Shown here one piece after another: positions 11,762 through 26,098 of a stretch of DNA of 64,000 bases. The notes beneath the pieces were generated by a model, which saw only the letters and a list, made by a program, of their open reading frames with translations, made no database searches and was not told the DNA's origin. Origin of the DNA: Branchiostoma floridae (taxonomy: Eukaryota > Chordata > Leptocardii > Amphioxiformes > Branchiostomatidae); assembly GCF_000003815.2 (NCBI RefSeq), contig NC_049979.1:17539117-17603116 (forward strand), written 5' to 3'. Positions within the stretch are counted from its first letter, which is position 1. The number at the start of each line of letters is the position of its first letter. The translations under genes and the position numbers were made by a program.

Positions 11762-14700
11762 AACACCCCCTCCCCCTGCGATGGAGGCTACCTCTCGTCA
11801 CTTTTCAAGTCGTCCTTGGCCTTCTGAGCTAGCGTGCCATCAAACCTCAACGTTGTTTCACATACACCATTCAAAACTATCCCTGACTACATCCTGACAA
11901 TACCTGTATCCCCGAGCCTACGTGCGACCTGTAGTGTGACAACTTAGTCAGCGGGGATCTCCTGGGTGATGACGGGCTGTTGGGACGATTTCCCGCCTAC
12001 CCCTGGTCAGTCTTCATTGACCGTTCCAAACATCATCCCACGTACCCTCCCTGCGGGTCAACCCGTGAGCGCGTGCATGGGTGACTCTGGACAACACGAA
12101 CATTACTGCTCCAAGTTTGTCGGCATGCCACTTCATACAAGATTAGTGAAAAGCCTGATTACGTTTAGCTGAGTCCGGGCTCACCTTTTGCGCATTCGTG
12201 CCAAATGTTGCTCCGTTTCCAAGGGCAGGGGGACCGATAATCCAAGGGAACAATCGTACATCAAAAAAACGAAAGACTAGTTCTTTCTCAATGTACATGA
12301 GCTCTATGAGAGCTGTACAAAGTAAACAGTTGCAGAGCTTCTATCAAACATGACCGGCCTGTAATGAGGTTTCCGTGACCGCTGGAACATGGTTGAAATG
12401 AAGTTACTGCCACTGCTACCTGTGTGAACGTTTACAGCAGGTGCTGTAATTGTCGAACGCTCCACCGCATTTTCTTTTTGAACTGATGTCCCCACCGGGA
12501 TTAGATGTGCCTTTGACCAAATTGTAAAGCCTTTCTGCGGCCAGTTTCCCACAATTTCCGCTGTCTTTTCAGGTGGAGATGTATGTTGTGTCCATGCACA
12601 TATATCAATCAGTGGCAGCTCAACAGACAATAGTCCGTGTGAGCCGCGAGATTCAGTTGGTCACGCGAGACTTGGTCGTGAGTGTTTCTAAAAGACTGGA
12701 AAAGATTATAGTGGTGAGAAGTGAGCTTCACCAATGAGATGTTATTTCTATTATATCCTTGTCTTGGTAATATTGATTCTGGGCAATTAGAGTCAACCGG
12801 CCTCTGCAGTATTTGAACAATGAACAATTCCTAATTGCCAATGTGACGTAGAAAGCGATACGAGTAGCTTCTGTCATATTCTCATGTCTGATGTTACTGA
12901 AACATTCATACAACAGATGCTGAAATAAACGTTAACATTCTATTTGCCAATCTTATCATATAGCCCTAAGATTTTATCACACAACATCTTATCAAGTAGA
13001 TTTTGCATTTTATGTCTGAGCGATTAAATTTTCAAAAGCATCTATGATAACCTACACTACAACGGAAGAAAGTCCAAAAGAAGCTATATATTACTGCATT
13101 ATAAGTTTGTTACTATAGAGCTTTATACTAGAGCTATATATTACTGTATGGTAAGATTATTAATTTTATACTATAGCCGTTTGCTATCCCGCATTATGGT
13201 ATTCCAAAAACCCTTGAAAACATTCTCAATAATCTGGGTAATTATAGTCAAGCAACAGCAATTTGAGCAAAAGCGAGGTCCTTTTATGACGATTCCACCG
13301 TGTGACACAGAATAGGCATTTTTTCTGATTCCGTAGTGTCGTCTTAACTTATGTTACAACATCCATTCAAAGGCAGATTGGCGACATTAGAAGACGTTAC
13401 CATCTGGAGCAACGAATAGTAGGCTTTGTAGTAGTCTATTACACGTTCTGAACATTTTAAGGTCATCCTTTATCTAACTAGAGTTCCACAAAACACATAT
13501 CTTCGCCAAATGGCGCAGCCATGAAAGTTACATTGCATATCGTAACGATGTGTTTTAGCATGATGAGTAGAATGTTTTGAGGAGAGCGCCATGATTGATT
13601 CTAAATTAAAGAGCATGCATGTCCTCGGCTATGTACACGCATGTCCTGAATATATGATGAATGTGTCCTTTTGACATTGACAAGGATAAAGTATTAGCCT
13701 TATAACCCGTGTCCTTGGATGACATCTGGGTAGGTCGAACAGTTTCTGTTAGGATGTGTAGAACAATGATATGCTGTTAATAGGGGTCTAGAGCATTACC
13801 ACTGAGCCACTGTTGTGGTAATCTCCAAGCAGATGTTGGAAGCCCCGTAGTTCTGCGTGTGAACGTTCGTGCCAAGGTTCATGAACCCACGACTAGAAAT
13901 TGTATTTTCACACAAACTCCAGCTCACATGACAGTTTAATGACATTCCCACTGATACAGGCGTCGTCGAGAACACGGCAGCAGTAAATATAGTACAATTG
14001 AAGTTGACGGTTCATGGTCATTTGATTGACTTTCTTGATGCTATCTTCAATCGTTATTTCAAGACATTAATCATTGATGAAGCTTGCAGGTGAACTTATT
14101 GGGGTTTAATGTAAAAGAACTAACACCCTCATAATGCTGTATCACTGTAATTCTGATCGAATAGAATGGGAACATATGTGGAGTTATGAAAATGTATTTT
14201 TTATATCTGATTATCTATACATCTACAGCTATATATCGATCACTAGATCCACCAACAGACAGATAAGCAGATCACCAAACTAAACAGGGATGCACAATTC
14301 CGATGACTTAATTTCATTCTGTTGGTTACAAAAATCCCCCATATTTAGTTTCATGTCGCAGTGCAAGTCATTCAGCCGAACTAGGCAAGTTTAATTCAAC
14401 ACCTACATCTCTTTGAGACGTTTTGCCTTCGTTTTGAGGCTCGCCAATGTTTGTTAAACATTTCGGTGGGTGAACTGCGTATCCAAGTGTCTCATTGTTC
14501 AACATTTGCAGCTCTCCTAGAAACCGCCCGCTGTCGGAAAGGAATTATTCCATGCTTACACATAACCTGGCAATTCAACTACAGTTGCTACAAACGACAT
14601 GGACAGGGTTATACTATAACAACAGAATAAGACTGGGTGTGTTTCTTGTTGTGCTACCGCTACATGCACCATATCGCTAATTAATGAATTAATTTATGGG

Positions 14701-15280
14701 ATTCGTAGGTGTTGATTTATCAATCTTCATTATAGGGACCCCCACGGCCAAGGTGAGATGTAGGGAATTTAATGAAAACCCCACATGCTTTGTTACTTTT
14801 CAGAATCAACTCTATATTTCACGTCAAGAAGCTTTCTTTTAATTCTGTAATCTGAGGATCCGTTGTAAACGTACGGATAACGTTTTGTCTCCAAGAACAC
14901 GGGACAATAGGTCATCATTAATGTGTACTGTGAACAATTCTGCACATGAGGAAACTCTTTAAAAGTGTTGATATAACGTTACATGTACACTGCAAGAGAA
15001 TAGTCCCTGCGTTATATTTCACCTACGCCCACCCCCGTTTAAAAAAAATGCGTCAAACGCTGACGAACCTACTTCCAAGAGAAACGTTCGCATGGTCTTC
15101 ATTTCACACACGATAGCAATAATTCCTCCCAAACAGTCACCACTGGGGGTGAAACTCATTCAGTTCTTACATGTGAGCTTACACCATTTTATATGCAGCC
15201 AAAGGTTCTCCTTTCTCAGCAAAGACTTCCTCTTGCTTTTATATCCTTGTTTATGCCATTCGGGACCATTAAACTAAAGC

Positions 15281-15348
15281 GATATTTCCGCCCCGTTAGA
15301 TAATCTTTATGGCCGGTTATATATCATATCTAACGGGGCGGAAATATC
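15281..15348. repeat. 22-bp perfect inverted repeat with 24-base spacer
   Basis: The arms 15281-15302 (gatatttccgccccgttaga plus ta) and 15327-15348 are exact reverse complements. The arms are GC-rich in the middle, in AT-rich surroundings. This could be a fold-back element remnant or a structured RNA; nothing else identifies it. Confidence 0.7.
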
Positions 15349-17479
15349 TAGCGGAAAATGCCTTCAGCTTCAAGCGTCTGTTGAATGTTAGCAAGCACAT
15401 TCTCTACTGAATACCGTTCTTCTTCCTTGAATATGACCGCTCCTGACTAACGTCTCAGATATGGCACAACCCCATTAACAATAGCAGGACCACTAAGACC
15501 AGACCTAGGATGTATGATCTATGGTTAACATTATTAACACTGATAGAATGAAATACCTGTGACAACTGTAGTCCTGCCTGTTCCTGACAGAGCTCTGAAT
15601 CCGGTACCGTACCTGCACACAGACTGTGAGACCCTGTAGTGACTCCCGGATGAAGTGTTACAGTTTATGTACGGTTCTCCCAGCCCCACCCCCTGTGCTC
15701 TACACGCCCTTACACGTCTCCGTCCAACAATAACCACGTCAGTTTACTTCTCCCCATGGCCAGGCTTACTAATCTCTTTCACACGGAACACGTAAGTCAG
15801 GGAAATGAAAATTCGCGAGGTAGGCGGGACGATACAGACTGTGAAGTATCTGGCAACAGATGATACTAGGAAGTAGGTAGGTATGAATCGATGATTGGTT
15901 CAACCTTTTCTCACATAAACGTCCAGCGGAAAGAGATGAGCAAACCTAGGCCGGTTAAACTTCTGTCCGTTTTTGCTGTTGACGGCCTCCTTGTGGTCCT
16001 TGTTTTATCAACCAGTCAAATATTTACATTTCCACGGAAGACTGGACTTATGAAAACTTTCTCTCGAGTCTCATTTTGCAAATTCGCCTCGGGCCTCGCC
16101 CCCAAGATTGGAAATCAAATATTCTTAAGTCAACAATTAGTCTATTCTCTAGGGAACTACGTGAGGAATGCCAAGTTTACAAAGCGGCGGCCACATGCAG
16201 GTAGTCATTCAGTGATTTGCTATGCGCAACCGGAACTAGCCGGCCAGGCACACAATTTTCCCAGGTACGAATTCTCAGTCAGCTGTGACGACGCTGAGGC
16301 TTGGGCATCCAGACATATTCTACAAGCAGAGGTTGGGTCGAGAATACAGTAGAAGTCGGGATTTATACTGGCTAGCTCCCTTTACCGGTAAAACTCCTGA
16401 CTACTTCTATCTCCGCGACCTAACCTCTGCTTGGAGAGTAATCCAAACAAACGTCAGTAGGAAGGGGCAGTTCAGTAGACTTCTATACAGCAATATGGAT
16501 TCCATTCAGTTCAGGTATTTTCTCCTGTAAACTTCAGAAGGAAACGTAACGGTCCTCGCGTCTATGGTCGGTCTTCTGCATAATGAAGTTACCGCATAAA
16601 CACTTACTTTTATTGTCGTAAGGTAAACAGTAGAATCTAATGTATAGTATATTGATTTGCTAGTTTGCGTAACTAGTAACAAATAACGATACATTTTCCG
16701 ACCATTTTCTTCGACGTCATGATTGATGTAAACATAATCAACTTATCATCGACTTGTTATAACCTGTTACTTGCTGCTGACCATACTATCAATACAACAC
16801 AACTCAGAAGACAAGATGACTAGAAACTGTATTGTGAAGACCCCCATAGTTTTGTAATGGCCCAGATAAACGTGGTCTCCTAGCGAACACAATGCGGGGT
16901 AATGAGGCTGCTATTATTTGTGCCGTAAGACGCGTCACGACCCGGGCTGTGTGGGTGGATATCCAGGACAGGTCGGACCTTCATGGGCCTGGCAACAGCC
17001 ACAAACTAATCTGCTTGGCGAGGGTTTCACACATTCACACTGGATTTGGTATAATAACATAATCTCAGTTGATGACTTTGGGCTTTAGATAATGAAGCGT
17101 GTTGGGATCCCTAACCTGATACTGCGGTATCTAATGACCACAGAAGATTTAACAAACACATCTAGTAGTAAGTGCCTCATCAGACACCAAGGGTCAAACT
17201 AGCCACACCTTAGCTAAATGGACCAAATAACAAGGACGCCATAAAATAATCAACGCATTTGACAACTCTTTAAAGTTATGCAGTAAACGGCGCACATTTG
17301 TATGCCCTAATTTTCAAGTATACTTATATAGATTTTGTTGAAAAATATTGTCGTTTTTGTAGTCTCCAGATTCAGTGGATATTCTGCACTGTATACTCGT
17401 ATCAATACTTTCAAGTACACAGGTAAAAAAGCATACGTAGTCCCTTGTTCATAGCTCACTTCCTTGTGGAGGCTTGTTT

Positions 17480-17720
17480 TAGGGTAGCAGGCTCGGCAGC
17501 ATATCCTACAGGAGCCGCTTATCGATCAAACACATCGTCACGGTCACCAGGGCCGAGCACTCACCTGTACACCTGCCTGTCCAGGCCGGAAGGTCTCCCA
17601 CCGTAGGTCGGTACAGACGGACCGTCTTCCCGCAGTGGGCCTTCTGTAGTCAGCCGCGTGCTGACGGCGGGAAGTACGGGTTGTCCCGAGTGCTTACCGG
17701 TGGAACGCCGTATGCAGCAG
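17480..17720 (-). other. CpG-rich patch with splice-like sites, possible unassigned exon(s)
   Basis: This stretch is clearly more GC- and CpG-rich than its surroundings. On the minus strand it holds an acceptor-like CTGACTACAG just before about 17647, an 82-base stretch open in all three frames, and a good donor CAG|GTGAGT near 17566. Further upstream is another donor-like CCG|GTAAGC near 17696. The orientation would allow it to be a 5' exon of the gene at 9.6-10.4 kb, but no product is recognised. Confidence 0.25.
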
Positions 17721-19530
17721 GCGAGCAGCCGTCTGACTCCCGGTCACCAAGTACGCTCTTTGATCAGATCTGACTCCGCAGCTGCGCGCGTACGCGTGCT
17801 GACGTAGCGGCTGTACGTGAAGTGTTTACAGAGTCTAGGTAGGAGGTTCGGGAACTCCTTGAAGGGAGTCATTAAAATTTTATTACCGGGCCCTTTGTCA
17901 GGAAAGGTTACTGATGCACCTATCAATGCTAAACTCAACGTGGATTTCCCACCAAAACAATAATTTTCGGATAAATCAACACGCATATTTTGGGATTATA
18001 TCGGACGTTATATTGGACCGCTGCCATTGTAGACCCAGCATACAATATCGATGACAGAGCTGGCCAACAATCACTACAAGTTTGCCGATCATGAAAAAAG
18101 AAATGTAGCTAGTACTTTCCAACGGTCTAATTACAAAATAAGTCAGTAATAAACAAACTCAAACGGTCTCGATTTCCTTCTTTTGTTTTTGTTAAATTAA
18201 AGTCGTTATGTTGCAGACCCCTGTTTGCAACTGATTATGGCAACTTGATCAGTGCAGATGGCACGCTTATGTGATTGGTGATAAGTTTTTCCTGGAGGCT
18301 ATATCAACTCCTACGGTTAATATCCGGACCTCATGCAGCCAATCTCTCACCTACTCAGGTTCTTACGTTAATACAAATTGCTTCTGGGGTTCACGGGCAA
18401 GCAATCCGACAATCCCTCTGAAGAGCTGTGTTCTCATTTCCGGTCACCTTGTCATACACCAGGACTGACAGACGAAGGATCGGTTCGTTCATTCATCACT
18501 GGGAATTAACCTATTTGTAAGCTGTTGTAACCTGGAGATATCAGAATAAAAGGTGTAGACTGTGCGTACTTTTATTTGTCAAGCTAGGACAAAAGTGATA
18601 GATAAAATAAATGAAACGATGGACGAAGACAGTGACTTTCAATAAAAAGAATGATGTCCTCACTACCCGAGCACGCCATGGGGTGATTTTTTGTCTTTTT
18701 AGTACATGAATGAAGATCATAATAGGAGCTGTGGGTATGTTGTGTCAATATTGTTGGATTTGTACCAAGTTGTGTGTAAACAGCTTATTCATCCGAAGAT
18801 ACGGGCAAGTAAATGAGTGAGTAAACGAGCGTGTGAGTTGGTGAAGGAGGGTGGTATATGGTGGGATAGCTAAACAGCAATAAAGGACTTATCTTGCGAG
18901 TTGTAATGTGCCCATGTCAGTCCTGTCTACACAGCCAGATACATTACAGCACGGCAAGGATTACCTAACCCTACACCATGAGAAAAATGAATGAATCACC
19001 TTAACTGTGTTCATATTGACAGCAACAACAATACAGGATATGTCAGCGCGAACATAAGGAAAGCCATGGTAAGGCAGGTCTTGGCACTTGTAAGACTCTG
19101 CCATGTCTAAACTTATTTCGATGAGGTTTTATTGTAAATCTTTAAATGCTTGAGTCAAAATGTTTTCATACAGTGCAACTAATATGAACTTGTGGTCCTT
19201 TCATTGGTGGACGACGTACGCTACTGTAAATTAGTCTCACAATTCAGCATCTGCCAGGAGGCTGTCAGTCATGGTGCTAACACAAATGAACCTGAACCAG
19301 TCTATAGCTGTGCACGTAAAACGTCACCAATTAACACCAACGTTGAACCCTGCAATAGTTTTTGATCGTATTTAGAAATGGGAAATCTCAATACCACCGC
19401 TGCATCTCGTCAAGATACAGTGCAGTGATATGGTTGGGCTGTCGATAATATTGAAAAAAAAAACGTTTATTCGGTTATTTATTCGGTGTACTAATGGCAT
19501 TGACAGATAGATGTACATCTCACGGTGGTA

Positions 19531-19740
19531 CGGTGGCCTTGTGGTTAGGGTTGTTGACTCGGAGCCTGGAGATATTGAGTTTGAATTCTTGACACATTCC
19601 ATGTTGTGCCATTGGCTCATGTGTAAATGGATACCTAGCTTTGGATAGGGACGTATCTCTGATAGGACGTTAAAGCTATAAGACCCGGGTTTGAGGACAG
19701 CCACACCTCTAGCAAGTACAAGACTCAGCCATACTTATCA
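19531..19740 (+). mobile_element. tRNA-derived SINE-like element
   Basis: The 5' part resembles a decayed tRNA with internal pol III promoter boxes: a box A-like tggttagggttgttgac at about 19552 and a box B-like gagtttgaattc at about 19576. It is followed by a tail with cattggctcatgtg, tggatacctagctttgg and taggacgttaaagc, a pattern of tRNA-derived SINE tails in marine animals. The end is poorly defined and no A-tail or target duplication is clear. Confidence 0.55.
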
Positions 19741-21853
19741 AAAAGAGTAGGAGTCATGCCGATGTGATTGGATCAAATAAATCTGTCCGGACACACCTTG
19801 TACTTTCAGTTCAAACCTGTTTACCGACGCAAGGAGGCGCTTTATCAGGTATGCAATATAGACTACAATTTAATCTGGTGGTTGATGAAGATCGCGGACA
19901 GAAACTGTCCAGAATTTTTTCTGTTTGTGCTGTGACTTTTTTCCCTAGGGTTTCTCTTATACTTTCTTGCCATAACGTTATACAACATGTATCGATCACC
20001 AGGTGGACGTGTGGTCTCGTCTGTACAAGATGGTTTCTTCATTGTGCAGTTGACAACGGCAATGACTTATGGATAAATGCGCATAAAACCATTTCATGTG
20101 ACCTATCCCAGCTTCCATAATTGATTTACAATAGTGTCAGTGGCATTTTATGCTATTTCAACCGTCTACAAACACTATCAGTAATATTTCAATATGTGAG
20201 AGGGTGACAGGTTTGATATTTCTGAGGTCTCGGCTCTCGCTGTGCGCTCTGGCCAATTTTAGAGCGCCGTTTAGTACAAAGGGGGCCTTACTCGAATGAA
20301 TGTATAGCTGAGTTGAACAGCAAACGGTTTAAAGCCAGTGTTACTGGAATGTATGTATAACATACATCAACAACACTCAAACCATGACAGTCTGCTATAC
20401 AGCATAATTGGTCAGAAATGGCCCGTTTTCCTGCTAGATGAATTACCAAGAAACCGGCTAACTTTATCATACTATGACACATATAGGTCACTCTGTCTCA
20501 TACATGACATGTTTAGGTTGCTATCTTTCACAGAGATGACAGGCGACATTTCTGCTTCAACTCTAGTAAACATTACCCTCCTGCTGTAGTAGTTAGACAA
20601 CAAAGCGGTTGATTTACGACTAAGTCTTGCTGGTGTAACTAGTGGTGAATGTGATTAATACTAATGATACTGACCAGAAAAAAAACGTGCTCGCCATTTA
20701 CAGATCAATCATCTATCTCTGCATGTTGCAAACTGGATCACGCACTATCTATCATCAAATCTATATTTTTGGCAACGTTTGAGCTTTCTTCCAACGCAAG
20801 GAAAACAAACACAATGAATTTTCCTTCGATCTCACCGACCTTCATCAGATGTGTGATTCAAAGCTGACGTTCCGAAAGGCAGAAGTGTCATGACGTGAGG
20901 AGCTAATCAAAAGTGGGGAGAAGGCGACATCTACCACCGACACGGTCCAGTGATGGTTGACGTGCCCTGATGTAAATTGCCTCTTTGACGACCCTCACAA
21001 ACCAGTTCTGCTCCGTATCCAAAATGAACTTGGTACAGAGCTACTACATGTCCATATGAAAATGTTGAGACACTTCGAATTCCGATGATGTAGAGATGGG
21101 GCATCTGTTTTCATAAGGGCTCATCAACCCTATGTATTCTACCAACGAAGATGAGTCTTCATTCAAATGTCATCAAATCTGTTGGGGATAATGACACATG
21201 CACAGTGGCACTTAACTCTTTTAATGTAGCAATCCCATTAAAACATAGCCATAAAACCACAAGCTTTTGGAAACATAAAAACTTTGGAACACATTTTCTA
21301 TCTCTACACCAGCTGCCTTAACGCTGTGAGATAGGTTTCACACACGTCTGCACACATTATTACAAGAAATTAATGTAGCCTCTTACGATTATTTGCCCTT
21401 TCTATGAAGAAAAATGGCTTGACTCATACATTACGGTGTTTAAATTTTCAACGTACACTACTTAAAGTCGCGCCAGACTACTTGACCCCAATGTGCCGTG
21501 ACATCCTCGCTTGTGCATCACGTCCTGTCTGTGTTCTATGCACCGATTTAGGCGCTACTGTTAGGCAATACAGTCCGGGGTCAGTTTTTTAATAGTCACA
21601 CATGAAGTACGTTTAAGACCCACCACACTTAAGAGTAGAGGTACGACCCGGTGTGCGATGGCATGAAACATCTTGGTCTTTCACGGCTTGTGCAGAACTG
21701 GTGTGTTATGCCATATCTCGGGCCAGTTTATCGGGTAAGCACTAAAAATAATTAACTTGAGTAGAACCTAAAACAACAGCTGTAAAGGACGATTTAAACT
21801 CTACAGCATCCTCCCACACAGGGTTGACTATCGCGGCAAAGCCTTACGACGGC

Positions 21854-24397
<2,544 letters not shown>

Positions 24398-24480
24398 TTT
24401 TTGGACACTGAAAAGTAACCTTTGACATAAGCGAAACCATTGATTGGTGGGGGGCGGAGTTCACTATATAAATTTGGTTC
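24398..24480 (-). promoter_or_regulatory. Egln core promoter candidate
   Basis: Just upstream of the Egln ATG, on the minus strand, are a CCAAT box (CCACCAATCA, about 24440-24449), a GC box (CTCCGCCCCCC, about 24451-24460) and an AT-rich TATATAG-like motif (about 24464-24471). Spacing to the ATG leaves only a short 5' UTR. No HIF-response ACGTG motif was seen in this short stretch, although ACGTGAC occurs inside exon 1 near 24199. Confidence 0.4.
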
Positions 24481-26098
24481 ATTTTCCCTATTTTCCCCAC
24501 CAAAATTTGTATGATTTTGTAAGATAAATGCATGATTAGTATGTATGATAAATATTGGTCTCTTTTGGCTAAACTTTAATTCTTTAATCTAGGGACGAAC
24601 TATTAACCTCCCCACAGGAAGTGCATGGCATCACCTAATTGCTAATACGTCATAGCGCGGTGGGATCGGGCCAAGTGAGTTGTCTCCACAAATTCTCCAA
24701 AAGTTTTGTATTTCACCCTCTCTATTACTTGATGTTTGTCTTACTGATGTTGACAGCCTTTGTGTGGTTTTATTATAAAGCTTGCGTGTGCTTGATGGTA
24801 GGTTCTGTTCGGGCCATGCGGACTTGGTCTAAATCTTGATCCAAGCTTCACAGCCGGGCCCTGGAATCAACGTTCAATGTGAACTTTTACCCACAGCATT
24901 ATGGATCAGGATTCGTCAGTTCACCACTAACTGTTCAAATACTAGTTTAATGAGAAACAGAAGAGTGGAAAACAGTTCAAAGTCCCTTTTCTTATATACT
25001 AGTAGTCTCTTCAAAACGCCCCAGTTAAATATATTTAGGAGAGGTTGACAACCGGTCTCACAGGTTGGCTAATAACGTTAATTACGTTATCTCTGTCAAT
25101 AGTGCACAAATGTCATACCCTATAGAAAAAGGTCGGGCAGTTCAGAAGTGCAGATATTCATTTGAAACATATTTATGTCCCTTTCATAGCTAATAAGTTT
25201 AGCTCAGGAACATCATAAATTCATACCATTTACATCTATCATCATCGTCAGGGTTGGACAAGTTTTCTAAAATTCACTTGTCCTATTGGGCAAGTAACGT
25301 TACATAGGAAATTTACTTGCCCGAAATCAATTTTCACTTACCCAAAATTTAGATGACTTTTTTATATGCATTTTCACTTCCGGCGATAGAATTCTTTTAT
25401 TATTAGCGTTAGCTGACCATTGTTTGATGCCATGACTGAAAAGTTTCAAGCATGTCAAAATCTTGCTCATTGAAAAATCTTACTTGCTCGATTGGGCAAC
25501 TCGGGTAGGACTTGAGCTTTCCCGATTGGCTATTTCACATGCCCGGGACAATAGGGCTAGTGGACTTGTCCAACCCTGAGGGTTGTGATGAACTAGGGTT
25601 ATGGGTGACAGGATCAGGATCATGACTATTCACAGTATTATCAAGGACTAGTCAACTGTCAGGTATATGCTCTGATTGGTTGTCTTCCTTGGCCTCAGAT
25701 TGGTAGAGCACGGAAATTGCAGGTAGTTTATACTTTCAGGATGCACATGTATAACTATAAGGAATATGCTTGTTATCATCACCGTCATCATTGATAAGGA
25801 GGTTCACGATTCTAAGTACACGGTCAAAGGTGCAAGGTCAAAGGTGAAGGCAGCAGACCTGTTAACAGTTTTTGTATTGACCATGCTTTATACATGCCGA
25901 TATATGTATATGGACTCTATTGTTGGGTTTTCATAACAAAGCCCAGACATGTTTTGTGTACGTCTCTGGGTCTCTCACCTTTGACCTGCACATATGTAGT
26001 TAGGTCTGTGAATGGGTTTATATATCAATTTTATACATATGAACTTTACACATGTACAGTATTTGCCAAATATTTGTTGCCCTTCAGCTGTTCCAGAA
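24481..26098. other. Head-to-head intergenic spacer between Egln and Slc25a21
   Basis: The two genes diverge from this spacer of about 1.7 kb. It contains one MITE-like element (25248-25579) and no other gene. It should hold the Slc25a21 promoter, but no TATA or initiator stands out. CpG becomes scarce from about 25.1 kb on. Confidence 0.6.
25248..25579. mobile_element. MITE-like element with CAGGGTTGGACAAGT inverted ends
   Basis: The left end (tcagggttggacaagtt, 25248-25264) and right end (acttgtccaaccctga, about 25564-25579) are inverted copies of about 16 bases. The interior repeats variants of acttgcccgat/attgggcaagt. Ends beginning CAGGG are reminiscent of hAT-type elements, but an 8-bp target duplication is not evident. 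Confidence 0.65.

Larger units (their letters stand above)
10390..21853. other. Non-coding interval between the unrecognised gene and Egln
   Basis: No exon here could be tied to a known protein. The interval contains a 201-bp fold-back element (11561-11761), a 22-bp hairpin (15281-15348), a CpG-rich exon-like patch (about 17480-17720) and a SINE-like element (about 19531-19740). Several isolated open frames of 60-153 codons occur, but they lack splice context or recognisable homology. The right end must include the Egln 3' UTR; an ATTAAA on the minus strand at about 21588-21593 is a weak polyadenylation candidate. Confidence 0.5.

Noticed and set aside
12304-12630. 108-codon minus-strand open frame (MSVELPLIDICAW...)
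   Set aside because: The composition is not absurd, but there is no convincing splice context or homology; kept out for lack of evidence.
15891-16352. 153-codon plus-strand open frame
   Set aside because: No recognisable domain, no splice or start context, and composition like random translation.
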